This document shows, one piece after another, positions 17,144 to 24,939 of a stretch of 34,461 bases of DNA; position 1 is the first letter of the stretch, and every line of letters begins with the position of its first letter. The translations under genes were made by a program, and so were the position numbers. This DNA comes from Aquificota bacterium. Its GTDB lineage: Bacteria > Thermosulfidibacterota > Thermosulfidibacteria > Thermosulfidibacterales > B14-G1. The notes below the pieces were generated by a model, which saw only the letters and a program-made list of their open reading frames with translations, had not been told where the DNA came from and did not search any database. The stretch lies in contig WFSL01000025.1 of NCBI GenBank assembly GCA_015486015.1, forward strand, positions 1 through 34,461, given 5' to 3'.

Positions 17144-17491
17144 TCAAGACCTATCCTTCTTCCCTTTTACTGAAGAGACAGCCCCTCTGTTTAGCTTAAT
17201 CTTTATATCCTTCTCCTTGTCAATCCTGAGGGTCAAGGTGGCATCATCGAGCTGAACAATAGTCCCATGGATCCCGCCCATGGTGACCACCTCGTCTCCC
17301 TTCTTCAAGGCCTCGATCATCTTCTTATGCTGCTTCTGCCTCTTTTGTTGAGGCAGAATGAGCAGCAGATAAAATATGACAAAGATGGCAATGAGGGTAA
17401 TAAACCCTCCCCAGCGCTGAAGGCCTCCACCACCTTGGGCCCCAGCAGCCCAGGCTACAGTGCCCAAAACCGGAATCCCCACTGTATGCAT
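17144..17491 (-). CDS. yajC: Preprotein translocase accessory protein YajC
   Basis: YajC associates with SecDF in the inner membrane. The 115-residue protein has one membrane helix (about 31-47, ending LLLILPQQKRQKQHKKM) and a cytoplasmic SH3-like domain with KKGDEVVTMGGIHGTI. The start is set at ATG 17489-17491, preceded by GGGGGGAAG; the frame extends upstream to 17623, but that leader adds a second hydrophobic stretch absent from the family. The first gene of the yajC-secD-secF set. Confidence 0.92.
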   Translation of the reverse strand: MHTVGIPVLGTVAWAAGAQGGGGLQRWGGFITLIAIFVIFYLLLILPQQKRQKQHKKMIEALKKGDEVVTMGGIHGTIVQLDDATLTLRIDKEKDIKIKLNRGAVSSVKGKKDRS

Positions 17492-17619
17492 GCGACTTCC
17501 CCCCTGAATTATCGTAATCAAAAACAGATCGAGAAATAGCATTGATGCGCCTGAGGTGTCAACGAAAGGATGGCCTTGGAGGTAACCTAAGGAAAATACA
17601 AAACCGGCCCTGATAAGCC

Positions 17620-18888
17620 TCAACCTTGATTATTTGTTGATCCCCAGTCCCCCTCAGGGCCTCTCTCCTTCTCAACAGGCAACCTCCTCGGATAGAGATA
17701 AGGCCTTTCTGCCTCTTTCAACGGCCAGACTTGAAAGAGCCCTCCACCTTGCCACTGGTATAAGGCTGTGAGATTGTAAGCCCTATTCTGGTTCGTGTAT
17801 CCCTCAAAGTCCTCAAAGTGCACATGCCCAAAAACGGTATCCATGTCTACCCGGCTTAAGCTATCTCTTAGCTCAGTTCTCTCCTCCTGAATGTCACCCC
17901 ATTGGGCCACCCCTCTCGCCGCCTGAGCCAACACCTGAATAGCTGCATACCCCTCTGCCTCTTGGCTGCCCGGCTGATATCCGAACCGCTTCACCCATTC
18001 TTCTCTCCAGGCTTGAAAAGCGGATGAGGAAATTGGCCCCCTCCACGGCATCGAGACAAGGTACCCCTCAGCAGACTCCCGGGCCTGGAGGGCAAACTCC
18101 TTAAGGCTATGTCCACCATCTACCCCCGCCAGGAGCTTGGCTTCTATCCCCATTTCATCCGCCTCCCTCGCCAAGATCACAGCATCCGATAGGTATGAGG
18201 TGAAGAGGAGCAAATCGGGCCGCCTCTCCTTCACCTGAAGGAGGAGACCCCTGAAATCCGGGGCCACACCCTGATATGGAGCCACCATTATAAGGTCGAA
18301 GAGGTCCTTACACCTGTTAAAAAAGGGCTTGAGGCCGAACTCCCAAACCTGACGGCCATAAGGATTGTCCATATAGAGATACGCCACCCTCAACCTCCTC
18401 CCCTCAGTCCGGGCCACCACGTTCACCAGAAACGTTTCCAGGGCAAAAGGATACATCCCCGCCGTGGGCTCCAACCTAAAGACCCATTCCCACCCCTTGC
18501 GGGTGAGATCATCTGAAGAGGGATGATCCAAGAGGTACGGCACATGGGTCTCCTGAGCCAATTTGGCCACATCCTCAGCCACATCACTGGACCATCCTCC
18601 AACTAGGGCCAACACGTTGGCCGAATCCAGCAATTCCTCAGCCGCCTTAACGGCCTCCCGAGGCTTTGACTGGGTATCCCTCACGATCACCTCGATGGGT
18701 CTCCCTTGTATACCTCCCCGAGAGTTTATCTCCTGCGCAGCCAAGGTGTATGCCCTTTGAAAGATTTCTCCATAAGCGGCCTCCGGTCCAGTGAGGGGCA
18801 AAAGCGCCCCGATCTTTATGGTCTCCTGGGCCAGGGAGACGTAGGAAAACATAAAAACCGTTACGGTTACCAGCAGGATCCTTACCAT
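17620..18888 (-). CDS. Branched-chain amino acid-type ABC substrate-binding protein
   Basis: The 422-residue protein begins with a signal peptide (VRILLVTVTVFMFSYVSLAQ), followed by ETIKIGALLPLTGPEAAYG, the signature N-terminus of LivJ/receptor family periplasmic ligand-binding proteins. The ATG at 18886-18888 has GGGGGGA just upstream, and a 21-residue extension upstream looks non-coding. No liv permease or ATPase is adjacent. It lies 128 bases before yajC in the same direction, so it may share a transcript with the Sec genes, but that gap could hold a separate promoter. Substrate is unknown. Confidence 0.88.
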   Translation of the reverse strand: MVRILLVTVTVFMFSYVSLAQETIKIGALLPLTGPEAAYGEIFQRAYTLAAQEINSRGGIQGRPIEVIVRDTQSKPREAVKAAEELLDSANVLALVGGWSSDVAEDVAKLAQETHVPYLLDHPSSDDLTRKGWEWVFRLEPTAGMYPFALETFLVNVVARTEGRRLRVAYLYMDNPYGRQVWEFGLKPFFNRCKDLFDLIMVAPYQGVAPDFRGLLLQVKERRPDLLLFTSYLSDAVILAREADEMGIEAKLLAGVDGGHSLKEFALQARESAEGYLVSMPWRGPISSSAFQAWREEWVKRFGYQPGSQEAEGYAAIQVLAQAARGVAQWGDIQEERTELRDSLSRVDMDTVFGHVHFEDFEGYTNQNRAYNLTALYQWQGGGLFQVWPLKEAERPYLYPRRLPVEKERGPEGDWGSTNNQG

Positions 18889-18977
18889 ATTCCCCCCAAT
18901 GGTCAGCGTTAGGTATCCTTTACAACAGATCCCGTTGGTATGGAAAGGCAATACTCAGAAAACCCCTTTAGAGGGCT

Positions 18978-19006
18978 TTGACTGGAACAGACAGAGGGGA
19001 TAAATA
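18978..19006 (+). promoter_or_regulatory. Candidate promoter for cobT-cbiB
   Basis: TTGACT (18978-18983) lies 17 bases before TAAATA (19001-19006), with the cobT ATG at 19035. The -35 box is good and the -10 box poor (3 of 6). No cobalamin riboswitch is recognisable in this leader. Confidence 0.3.
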
Positions 19007-19034
19007 AATCGCAAGGCCTTCAGGAGGAAGAAGA

Positions 19035-20102
19035 ATGGAGGAGTGGCTAAGGCACTTGACGGAGAACATTAAGCCCATCAATCAGGAGGTCCTAAAAGCG
19101 GCTCAAGAGAGGCTGGATAGCCTTACCAAGCCTAAAGGAAGCTTGGGCATGCTGGAAGAGCTGGGCAAGCGATTTGTGGCCATCCGGGGAAGCTTGGCGG
19201 CCCGCGTGGAGAAGAAGGCGGTCTTTATCTTCGCTGCGGACCACGGCGTAACAGAAGAAGGGGTGAGTGCCTTTCCCAAAGAAGTAACAGCCCAAATGGT
19301 GTACAACTTTCTCAGAGGAGGGGCAGGTATCAACGTGATCGCCAAGCACACGGGAGCCGATGTGGTAGTGGTAGATATGGGGGTAGATCACTTTTTCCAA
19401 CCCACTCCGGGAATCTTCCACGCCAAGGTGAGGATGGGCACCGAAAACATGGCAAAGGGGCCTGCTATGAGCAGGGAGGATGCCTTAGAGTCTATCAGGA
19501 TGGGCGTAGAGGTAGCCTTCACATACGCTGCCAAGGGTTACAACCTCTTTGCTGCAGGTGACATGGGCATAGGCAATACCACACCCAGCAGCGCCATCTT
19601 TTCTGTACTCATCGGCAAGCCCTCAGAAGAGGTAACAGACAGGGGCACCGGCATAGACGAGGAGACCCTCCACAGAAAGATCGAAGTGGTAAAGCGCTCT
19701 TTGGAGATCAACAGGCCTGATCCCTATGATCCCGTGGATGTCCTGACCAAGGTGGGAGGATTGGAGATTGGGGGCATAGCGGGACTCATCCTGGGTGGAG
19801 CCGCCCTCTCCATACCGGTGGTGGTGGATGGCTTCATCTCCACGGCAGGGGCCCTTATCGCTGCCGCCCTGTGCCCAACAGTAAAGGACTATATCGTCTG
19901 CGGCCACAAATCCGCCGTCCTGGGTCACCAGGCAGCCCTGGAATGGTTGGGATGTCGTCCTCTCCTAAACCTCAACATGCGCTTAGGAGAGGGCACTGGA
20001 GCCGCCATAGGGATGTGGCTCATAGAATTGGGAGAAAAGATCCTCCACGATATGGCCACCTTCGAAGAGGCCCAGGTGGCAGAAGGTGAAGAAGCATCAT
20101 AG
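19035..20102 (+). CDS. cobT: Nicotinate-nucleotide:dimethylbenzimidazole phosphoribosyltransferase
   Basis: CobT activates the lower-ligand base of cobalamin as its alpha-ribotide. The 355-residue protein has KPKGSLGMLEELG near 32-44, AADHGVTEEGVSAFP near 67-81, GDMGIGNTTPSSA near 175-187, and the catalytic glutamate in MRLGEGTGA (Glu319). The ATG follows AGGAGG at 19022-19027. cbiB follows 15 bases after the stop. The length is typical and the active site intact. Confidence 0.95.
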   Translation: MEEWLRHLTENIKPINQEVLKAAQERLDSLTKPKGSLGMLEELGKRFVAIRGSLAARVEKKAVFIFAADHGVTEEGVSAFPKEVTAQMVYNFLRGGAGINVIAKHTGADVVVVDMGVDHFFQPTPGIFHAKVRMGTENMAKGPAMSREDALESIRMGVEVAFTYAAKGYNLFAAGDMGIGNTTPSSAIFSVLIGKPSEEVTDRGTGIDEETLHRKIEVVKRSLEINRPDPYDPVDVLTKVGGLEIGGIAGLILGGAALSIPVVVDGFISTAGALIAAALCPTVKDYIVCGHKSAVLGHQAALEWLGCRPLLNLNMRLGEGTGAAIGMWLIELGEKILHDMATFEEAQVAEGEEAS

Positions 20103-20117
20103 ACAAGGGCCCGCCAA

Positions 20118-21077
20118 TTGAGGCTTATAGAACCCATAAATCCTTTGGTTCTCTTCACCGCTGCCCTACTTGATATTGTGATAGGCGATCCCCACTATCC
20201 TTTTCACCCGGTGCGCCTCATAGGCTACCTTGCCTCTTCGAGCGAGGGGTGGTTTCGCAGGATAACCATACCTGAAAGGGCACAGGGGATCCTTTTCACT
20301 GGGTTTGTCCTGATAATAGTAGTAGGGACCACCCTGCTCTTGCTGAAGGTAGCATGGGTCGCCCCTCCACTAAGAATCATGCTGGAGATCTACCTGAGCT
20401 ACACTGTCCTGGCAGGAGGGGCACTATGGAGAGAGGTGGAAAATGTAGCCAGACTCACAGGAGAGGGGAAGATAAATGAAGCCCGAAAGGCCTTGTCCTT
20501 CCTCGTTTCCAGAGACACAGAGTTTATGGGCTCTGAGGACATCCTAAGGGCGGATATGGAGACCCTGGCAGAAAACACCTCTGATGGGATCATCGGTCCC
20601 CTATTTTACTTGGCCATTGGAGGAGTCCCCTTAGCTATACTCTACAAGGTAGCCGATACCTTAGACTCCATGGTGGGATACAAAAGGGGGCCTTATATGG
20701 ACTTTGGCTGGGCTTCTGCCAAGTTGGACGATGTAGCCAACTTCATCCCCTCCAGGCTCACGGCCCTGCTCATGGCCCTTGCTGCATGGTTCATGGAGAA
20801 AAACGCCATAGGCACCTTGGAAGCAGTGAGGAGATACGCCAGGCTCCACGAAAGCCCCAATGCTGGATACCCCGAAGCAGCCATGGCAGGTGCCCTGGGA
20901 GTGAGGTTGGGAGGGCCCTGCCACTACCTTGGAGAGCCTTTAAAAAGGCCATACATAGGGGGAGAGATAAGGCCCCTGACCTTAAAGGAGATAAGCTCCG
21001 GTATACTCCTAAGCAAGCTTACCTTCCTGATAGCCCTCCTCTTGGCCCTGACCTTTCTAGGACTTTTATATCCGTAA
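20118..21077 (+). CDS. cbiB: Adenosylcobinamide-phosphate synthase CbiB (CobD)
   Basis: This membrane enzyme attaches aminopropanol or its phosphate to adenosylcobyric acid. The 319-residue protein has several membrane helices and family motifs: DIVIGDPHYPFHPVRLIG (about 19-36), RDTEFMGSEDILRADMETLAENTSDG (about 131-156, in two parts), YKVADTLDSMVGYK, and ESPNAGYPEAAMAGALGV. The start is TTG 20118, with a weak ribosome-binding site, so coupling to cobT is likely. Its last 59 bases overlap the opposite-strand cobQ gene. Confidence 0.93.
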   Translation: MRLIEPINPLVLFTAALLDIVIGDPHYPFHPVRLIGYLASSSEGWFRRITIPERAQGILFTGFVLIIVVGTTLLLLKVAWVAPPLRIMLEIYLSYTVLAGGALWREVENVARLTGEGKINEARKALSFLVSRDTEFMGSEDILRADMETLAENTSDGIIGPLFYLAIGGVPLAILYKVADTLDSMVGYKRGPYMDFGWASAKLDDVANFIPSRLTALLMALAAWFMEKNAIGTLEAVRRYARLHESPNAGYPEAAMAGALGVRLGGPCHYLGEPLKRPYIGGEIRPLTLKEISSGILLSKLTFLIALLLALTFLGLLYP

Positions 21078-22542
21078 CCTCAAGTAGCTTTTTCAAATCA
21101 AGATAGGTTAAAAAGTGCCTGGCCAGTGCGTCGTATGGATCCTCCACAAGCCCACCATTGTCCCATTTGAGATCCGGATTGAGCTTCCTTAGAAAAGACT
21201 TCCGAAAACCCTGGGAGTCGAATAGCCCGTGCAGATAGGTACCCCACACTTTACCGTCGAAGGTGCAGGCTCCATCGCTATCTTCCACCCTTTTCCCATT
21301 ACGAGAGGAAACCTCAATGAGGGGCAGTGCATATGGGCCACGACTGGTAGTACCCATATGGATCTCATAACCCTCTACATAAGATCCATCTGGCAGCCAC
21401 AATCCTTTGGTTCTGCAGAGTATCTTCTCTCTTTGTAGGGTAGTATCAACATCAAGGAGACCCAAGCCTTTTGTCTCCCCAGGATGCCCTTCTATCCCAT
21501 ATGGGTCTCGGATTACCTTGCCCAGCATCTGGTAGCCTCCACAGATGCCACCTATTTCTCCACCAACCTCCCTGTATTCATACAACGCCTGATCCCATCC
21601 CACCTTCCTCATCCACGCCAGGTCGCTCCGCACATTCTTCGTGCCCGGAAGGACAACAAACTGATACCCCTTGAGGTCTCGAGGCCTCAAGAGATAGTGG
21701 AGATGCACCCCCTCCTCCCGCCCCAATGGAGAAAAATCCGTAAAGTTGGAGATGTGAGGGAGCCGCAGCACAGCAATGTTCACCATGTCTTTTTGAGGGC
21801 AAGGGGGATCCAGCTCTCTCTCCAGCACTACACTGTCCTCTGGGTCAACCCTCAGGTGCGGTAGGTAAGGAATAAGCCCAAGCACTGGCACCCCGGTTTT
21901 CCTCTCTATGTATCTGATGCCGTCCACGAATAGCTCCGGCTCTCCCCTGAATCGGTTGATAATGAGCCCCTTGATCAGGTTGCGGTCCGCAAGGGGCAAC
22001 ACCTCAAATGTGCCCACAATCTGGGCGAACACACCACCCCTGTCGATGTCAGCCACCAATATCACAGGTGCATTAGCGACACGGGCCATCCGGAAGTTTA
22101 CAAAGTCTCGGTCCATGAGATTTACCTCTGCACAGGAGCCCGCCCCCTCTATCACGACCAGATCGTAGCGGGAGCAAAGGCGCTGGAAGCTCCTCAGGGC
22201 CTTCTCAAAGAGCCATCCCGATCGCCTGAAGTACTCGGAGGCCTGCACATTGCCTACAACCTTTCCGTAAAGGACAACCTGAGAGCCGACATCGGTGCTC
22301 GGCTTGAGCAACACAGGGTTCATATCTACATGGGGTTCTACCCTGGCAGCCAGGGCCTGAACAGCCTGGGCCCTACCCATCTCCCCCCCATCTTTGGTCA
22401 CAAAGGAGTTGTTGGACATGTTCTGGGCCTTAAAGGGGGCCACTGCCATACCCAAATTGCTAAAGATGCGGCAAAGGGCGGTCACTACCACACTCTTTCC
22501 CACATCCGAGGCAGTACCAAAGACCGCTATGGCCCTCTTCAT
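21019..22542 (-). CDS. cobQ: Cobyric acid synthase
   Basis: CobQ (CbiP) amidates four side chains of adenosylcobyrinate diamide. The 507-residue protein has an N-terminal dethiobiotin-synthetase-like ATPase domain starting AVFGTASDVGKS, and a C-terminal glutamine amidotransferase domain with nucleophile Cys334 in GGICGGYQMLG and His438 in GTYLHGL. It is intact and of normal length. It faces cbiB tail-to-tail with a 59-base coding overlap, so the C-terminal 19 residues (after DLKKLLEV) are read antisense to the last residues of CbiB. Confidence 0.95.
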   Translation of the reverse strand: MKRAIAVFGTASDVGKSVVVTALCRIFSNLGMAVAPFKAQNMSNNSFVTKDGGEMGRAQAVQALAARVEPHVDMNPVLLKPSTDVGSQVVLYGKVVGNVQASEYFRRSGWLFEKALRSFQRLCSRYDLVVIEGAGSCAEVNLMDRDFVNFRMARVANAPVILVADIDRGGVFAQIVGTFEVLPLADRNLIKGLIINRFRGEPELFVDGIRYIERKTGVPVLGLIPYLPHLRVDPEDSVVLERELDPPCPQKDMVNIAVLRLPHISNFTDFSPLGREEGVHLHYLLRPRDLKGYQFVVLPGTKNVRSDLAWMRKVGWDQALYEYREVGGEIGGICGGYQMLGKVIRDPYGIEGHPGETKGLGLLDVDTTLQREKILCRTKGLWLPDGSYVEGYEIHMGTTSRGPYALPLIEVSSRNGKRVEDSDGACTFDGKVWGTYLHGLFDSQGFRKSFLRKLNPDLKWDNGGLVEDPYDALARHFLTYLDLKKLLEVTDIKVLERSGPRGGLSGR

Positions 22543-22738
22543 ATCCGTCCTGGCCCCTCCTCCCCTTGCTACCAGACCTCAGACCTATTCCCATCAGCCC
22601 CATCTTTGGCAGAGTTCAAACCCTATTCTTGCAGGTATTACAGCTCATGTCCATTGGGCTGGAGGGGATCTGGGTTAAGAGACTTGGGACTCTAAAGATA
22701 AGCTCGAAATGAGGGGGCATCCCATACACAATGGGGCC

Positions 22739-23134
22739 TTAGGCAAAGGCTATGACCTTTAAGGGTCTAATTTTTGCTATCTCTTCGAAGTCCTGGTCTC
22801 TATGGAGTAAAGGTACCCCATTTTCTATGGCTAATTGGGCTATGCAACAGTCTATGGGACTGTTGATGGTGATCCCCTTTCTCCTGAGGTCGTAGTAGAT
22901 TCGGGCTGCTTCGACCCAAGTCTTCTCCGTAGCCTCCAGATAAATCTGGGTATCCAGGTATTCTTCCAGTCTCCTCCATTCGTAGTCGTCTTTTGCTCCC
23001 TGAAGGAGTTCTAACTGGGTGAATCTGGTGAGGACATAGAAATTGTCTCCTACAATTCCGCGAAAGGCCTCCACCGCTTCTCCCCCTCTGTCTCTCAAGA
23101 CATCTATCCAGACTGAGGTATCAACCAGGATCAC
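22739..23134 (-). CDS. vapC: VapC-type PIN-domain ribonuclease toxin
   Basis: VapC toxins are Mg-dependent RNases, often cleaving tRNA or rRNA. The 131-residue PIN domain keeps the acidic active-site residues: Asp5 (LVDTSVW), Glu42 (TQLELLQG), Asp95 (SPIDCCIAQLA) and Asp113/Asp115 (HRDQDF). It overlaps vapB by four bases as ATGA, the common toxin-antitoxin arrangement. The pair lies between cobQ and the efflux operon, about 200 bases upstream of cobQ on the same strand. Confidence 0.92.
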   Translation of the reverse strand: MILVDTSVWIDVLRDRGGEAVEAFRGIVGDNFYVLTRFTQLELLQGAKDDYEWRRLEEYLDTQIYLEATEKTWVEAARIYYDLRRKGITINSPIDCCIAQLAIENGVPLLHRDQDFEEIAKIRPLKVIAFA

Positions 23135-23334
23135 ATCCTCGTCCTTCTCAGCTTTTTGTGATTGTATCCCTCATGGAAGGAGATTGATCCTGCCAACTCC
23201 GTCAGGTCTTTTCGCTTTCTGACTTTGATGAGTAGCCTTAAGGCTTCGTGGATGAGCTCCTTTTTTGTCTTGGCCTGGCTAAGGGAAAAAGCCTCCTCGA
23301 GCAACTCGTCATCAATGACAACATTTGTCCTCAT
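23131..23334 (-). CDS. vapB: VapB-type antitoxin
   Basis: The 67-residue protein starts RTNVVIDDELLEEAFSLS, a ribbon-helix-helix DNA-binding N-terminus typical of VapB antitoxins, with KTKKELIHEALRLLI forming the second helix. The basic, probably disordered tail (SFHEGYNHKKLRRTRM) would wrap the toxin. It precedes vapC with a 4-base overlap. The upstream promoter carries repeats that are plausible autorepression sites. Confidence 0.88.
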   Translation of the reverse strand: MRTNVVIDDELLEEAFSLSQAKTKKELIHEALRLLIKVRKRKDLTELAGSISFHEGYNHKKLRRTRM

Positions 23335-23353
23335 AGCTTCATACCCCCTTTAG

Positions 23354-23397
23354 TGTGCAGTTCATGTGCATTATGTGTACTGAAGGTGTATTGTCAA
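23354..23397 (-). promoter_or_regulatory. vapBC promoter with overlapping direct-repeat operator
   Basis: On the minus strand, TTGACA (23392-23397) is followed after 16 bases by CATAAT (23370-23375), about 35 bases before the vapB ATG. The -10 region overlaps three near-identical hexamers seen on the plus strand: TGTGCA at 23354 and 23365 and TGTGTA at 23374. They are spaced 11 and 9 bases apart, so they lie on nearly one face of the helix. This suits cooperative binding by VapB or VapBC; binding itself is inference. Confidence 0.6.
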
Positions 23398-23447
23398 TAG
23401 TATCCCTTGGCATATGGAGAGACTATTCAGGACTTCTCCCTAAAATT

Positions 23448-24929
23448 TTACTTCTCCGATCTTTCTGCCAGGGGCTCCATGTACCTCCATCCACCACCTA
23501 AGGCCTTATAGAGACGTACGAGATTGGAGGTTACAGCCCCCTCGCTCTCGGCCAGCTTGTCCTGGTAGAGCTGGAGGGACCTCTCGGCGTCCAGTACATC
23601 CGTGAAGTCTACCAGACCCGCCTTGTACCGATCCCAGGCAATATCGTAAGCAAGGCTGGCCGCTTTAGCGGCAGCCTTCAAGGACTCAAGACGCTGCTGC
23701 TCTTTGGCGTAGGCCACCAATGCATTCTCTACCTCCTCCAGGGCGTTGAGGACCGTTGATTCATACTGAATGAAGGCCTGCCTTTGGCGGGCAGTTTGGA
23801 CCTTTACATTTTGGCGAAGCTCACCAGCATGGAAGATCTTCCAAAAGATGTTGAACCCGAAATCGGATGTGCGACTCACCCACTCCCACAAGTGAGCTGT
23901 GGACACAGATTCCAACCCAATAGTGCCTGAAAGGTTGAACTTGGGATAGAGCTCAGCTTTAGCCGCTCCTATTCTGGCTGTAGCGGCAGCAAGTTCTCTC
24001 TCTGCCCTCCGAACATCTGGCCTCTGGCGCAGGGTATCTGCTGGTATACCTACGGCCACCTTCACGGGGGGAACAGGTATGGGTTTTGGTTTCTCAAGCT
24101 CCTGGTGAAGGGCACCCGGTTTCTCACCCAAGAGGACCGCCAACCGGTTCAATGCCCTCTCCAGACCTGTCTCAAGAGCAGGAATCTGGGCCTCTGTATT
24201 CTCCAAGACATAGCGCGACTGCTGGACTGCAAGTTCATCAATGAGCCCTGCCCGATACCTGGAGAGGTTGAGCTCGTATATGTGCCTCTGGGCCTCCATA
24301 TTGACCCTGGCAGCAGCCAACCGTGCCTGGTAGGTCCGCACCTCCACGTAGTTCAGGGCCACCTCGGCTGACAAGCTCACCAGCACATCACGCAGCTCCT
24401 CCTTAGTAGCCTCGAGCTCTGCCTGAGCGGCCTCAACAGAGCGATTTATGCCGCCGAAGATGTCGAGTTCCCACCTGGAATCGAAGCCCACCTTATAGAG
24501 CTTGCTCTCCTCTCCCCTCCTCTTGCCTCCCACAGGCTTCTCGGTACTATAGGCGCTGGTGCGCTTCTCCTGAGCAGAACCTTTGATATCTATGGTGGGA
24601 AAGAGCCTTGCCTTCTCAACTCCTCTTAAGGCCCGGGCCTCCCGGATCCTCGCCAAGGCCTCCTTTATATCCAGGTTACCTTTAACAGCCCTCTCCTCTA
24701 AACTGGAGAGGATAGGATCTTTCAGTGTGGTCCACCACCGGGCTAAGGCTTTAGGATCTGGTGTCTCTGCATTCAGTCCTCGCTGAAGCTTCGTATGCCA
24801 TCTCAAAGGGGCATTGGGCTTTGGAGGGGTGTACCTGGGCCCAGCGGCACAGCCAAAGAGAACAAGGGAGAGAAACACAACCAATAAGAAACAGAATCCG
24901 CTCCCTGAGGCCCAATAAGCGAGGTTCAT
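23448..24929 (-). CDS. Outer-membrane efflux lipoprotein, NodT/OprM type
   Basis: This is the TolC-like exit channel of the pump. The 493-residue product has a lipoprotein signal with lipobox LFGC (Cys27) and the CAAGPRYTPP start of mature NodT-type proteins. Two outer-membrane efflux repeats follow, with YVEVRTYQARLAAAR in the first and YDIAWDRYKAGLVDFTDVLD in the second. The ATG at 24927-24929, 10 bases after the pump stop, gives a clean signal peptide; the frame stays open to 25043 inside the pump gene, and an ATG at about 24962 is an alternative. Last gene of the efflux operon. Confidence 0.9.
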   Translation of the reverse strand: MNLAYWASGSGFCFLLVVFLSLVLFGCAAGPRYTPPKPNAPLRWHTKLQRGLNAETPDPKALARWWTTLKDPILSSLEERAVKGNLDIKEALARIREARALRGVEKARLFPTIDIKGSAQEKRTSAYSTEKPVGGKRRGEESKLYKVGFDSRWELDIFGGINRSVEAAQAELEATKEELRDVLVSLSAEVALNYVEVRTYQARLAAARVNMEAQRHIYELNLSRYRAGLIDELAVQQSRYVLENTEAQIPALETGLERALNRLAVLLGEKPGALHQELEKPKPIPVPPVKVAVGIPADTLRQRPDVRRAERELAAATARIGAAKAELYPKFNLSGTIGLESVSTAHLWEWVSRTSDFGFNIFWKIFHAGELRQNVKVQTARQRQAFIQYESTVLNALEEVENALVAYAKEQQRLESLKAAAKAASLAYDIAWDRYKAGLVDFTDVLDAERSLQLYQDKLAESEGAVTSNLVRLYKALGGGWRYMEPLAERSEK

Positions 24930-24939
24930 ACTTGCCCAA

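Noticed and set aside
22543-22738. Possible cobalamin riboswitch upstream of cobQ
   Set aside because: The minus-strand leader contains GGTCTGAGGTCTGG, faintly like a B12 box, but the conserved GCCACTG element and overall fold are not seen. A covariance-model search would decide.
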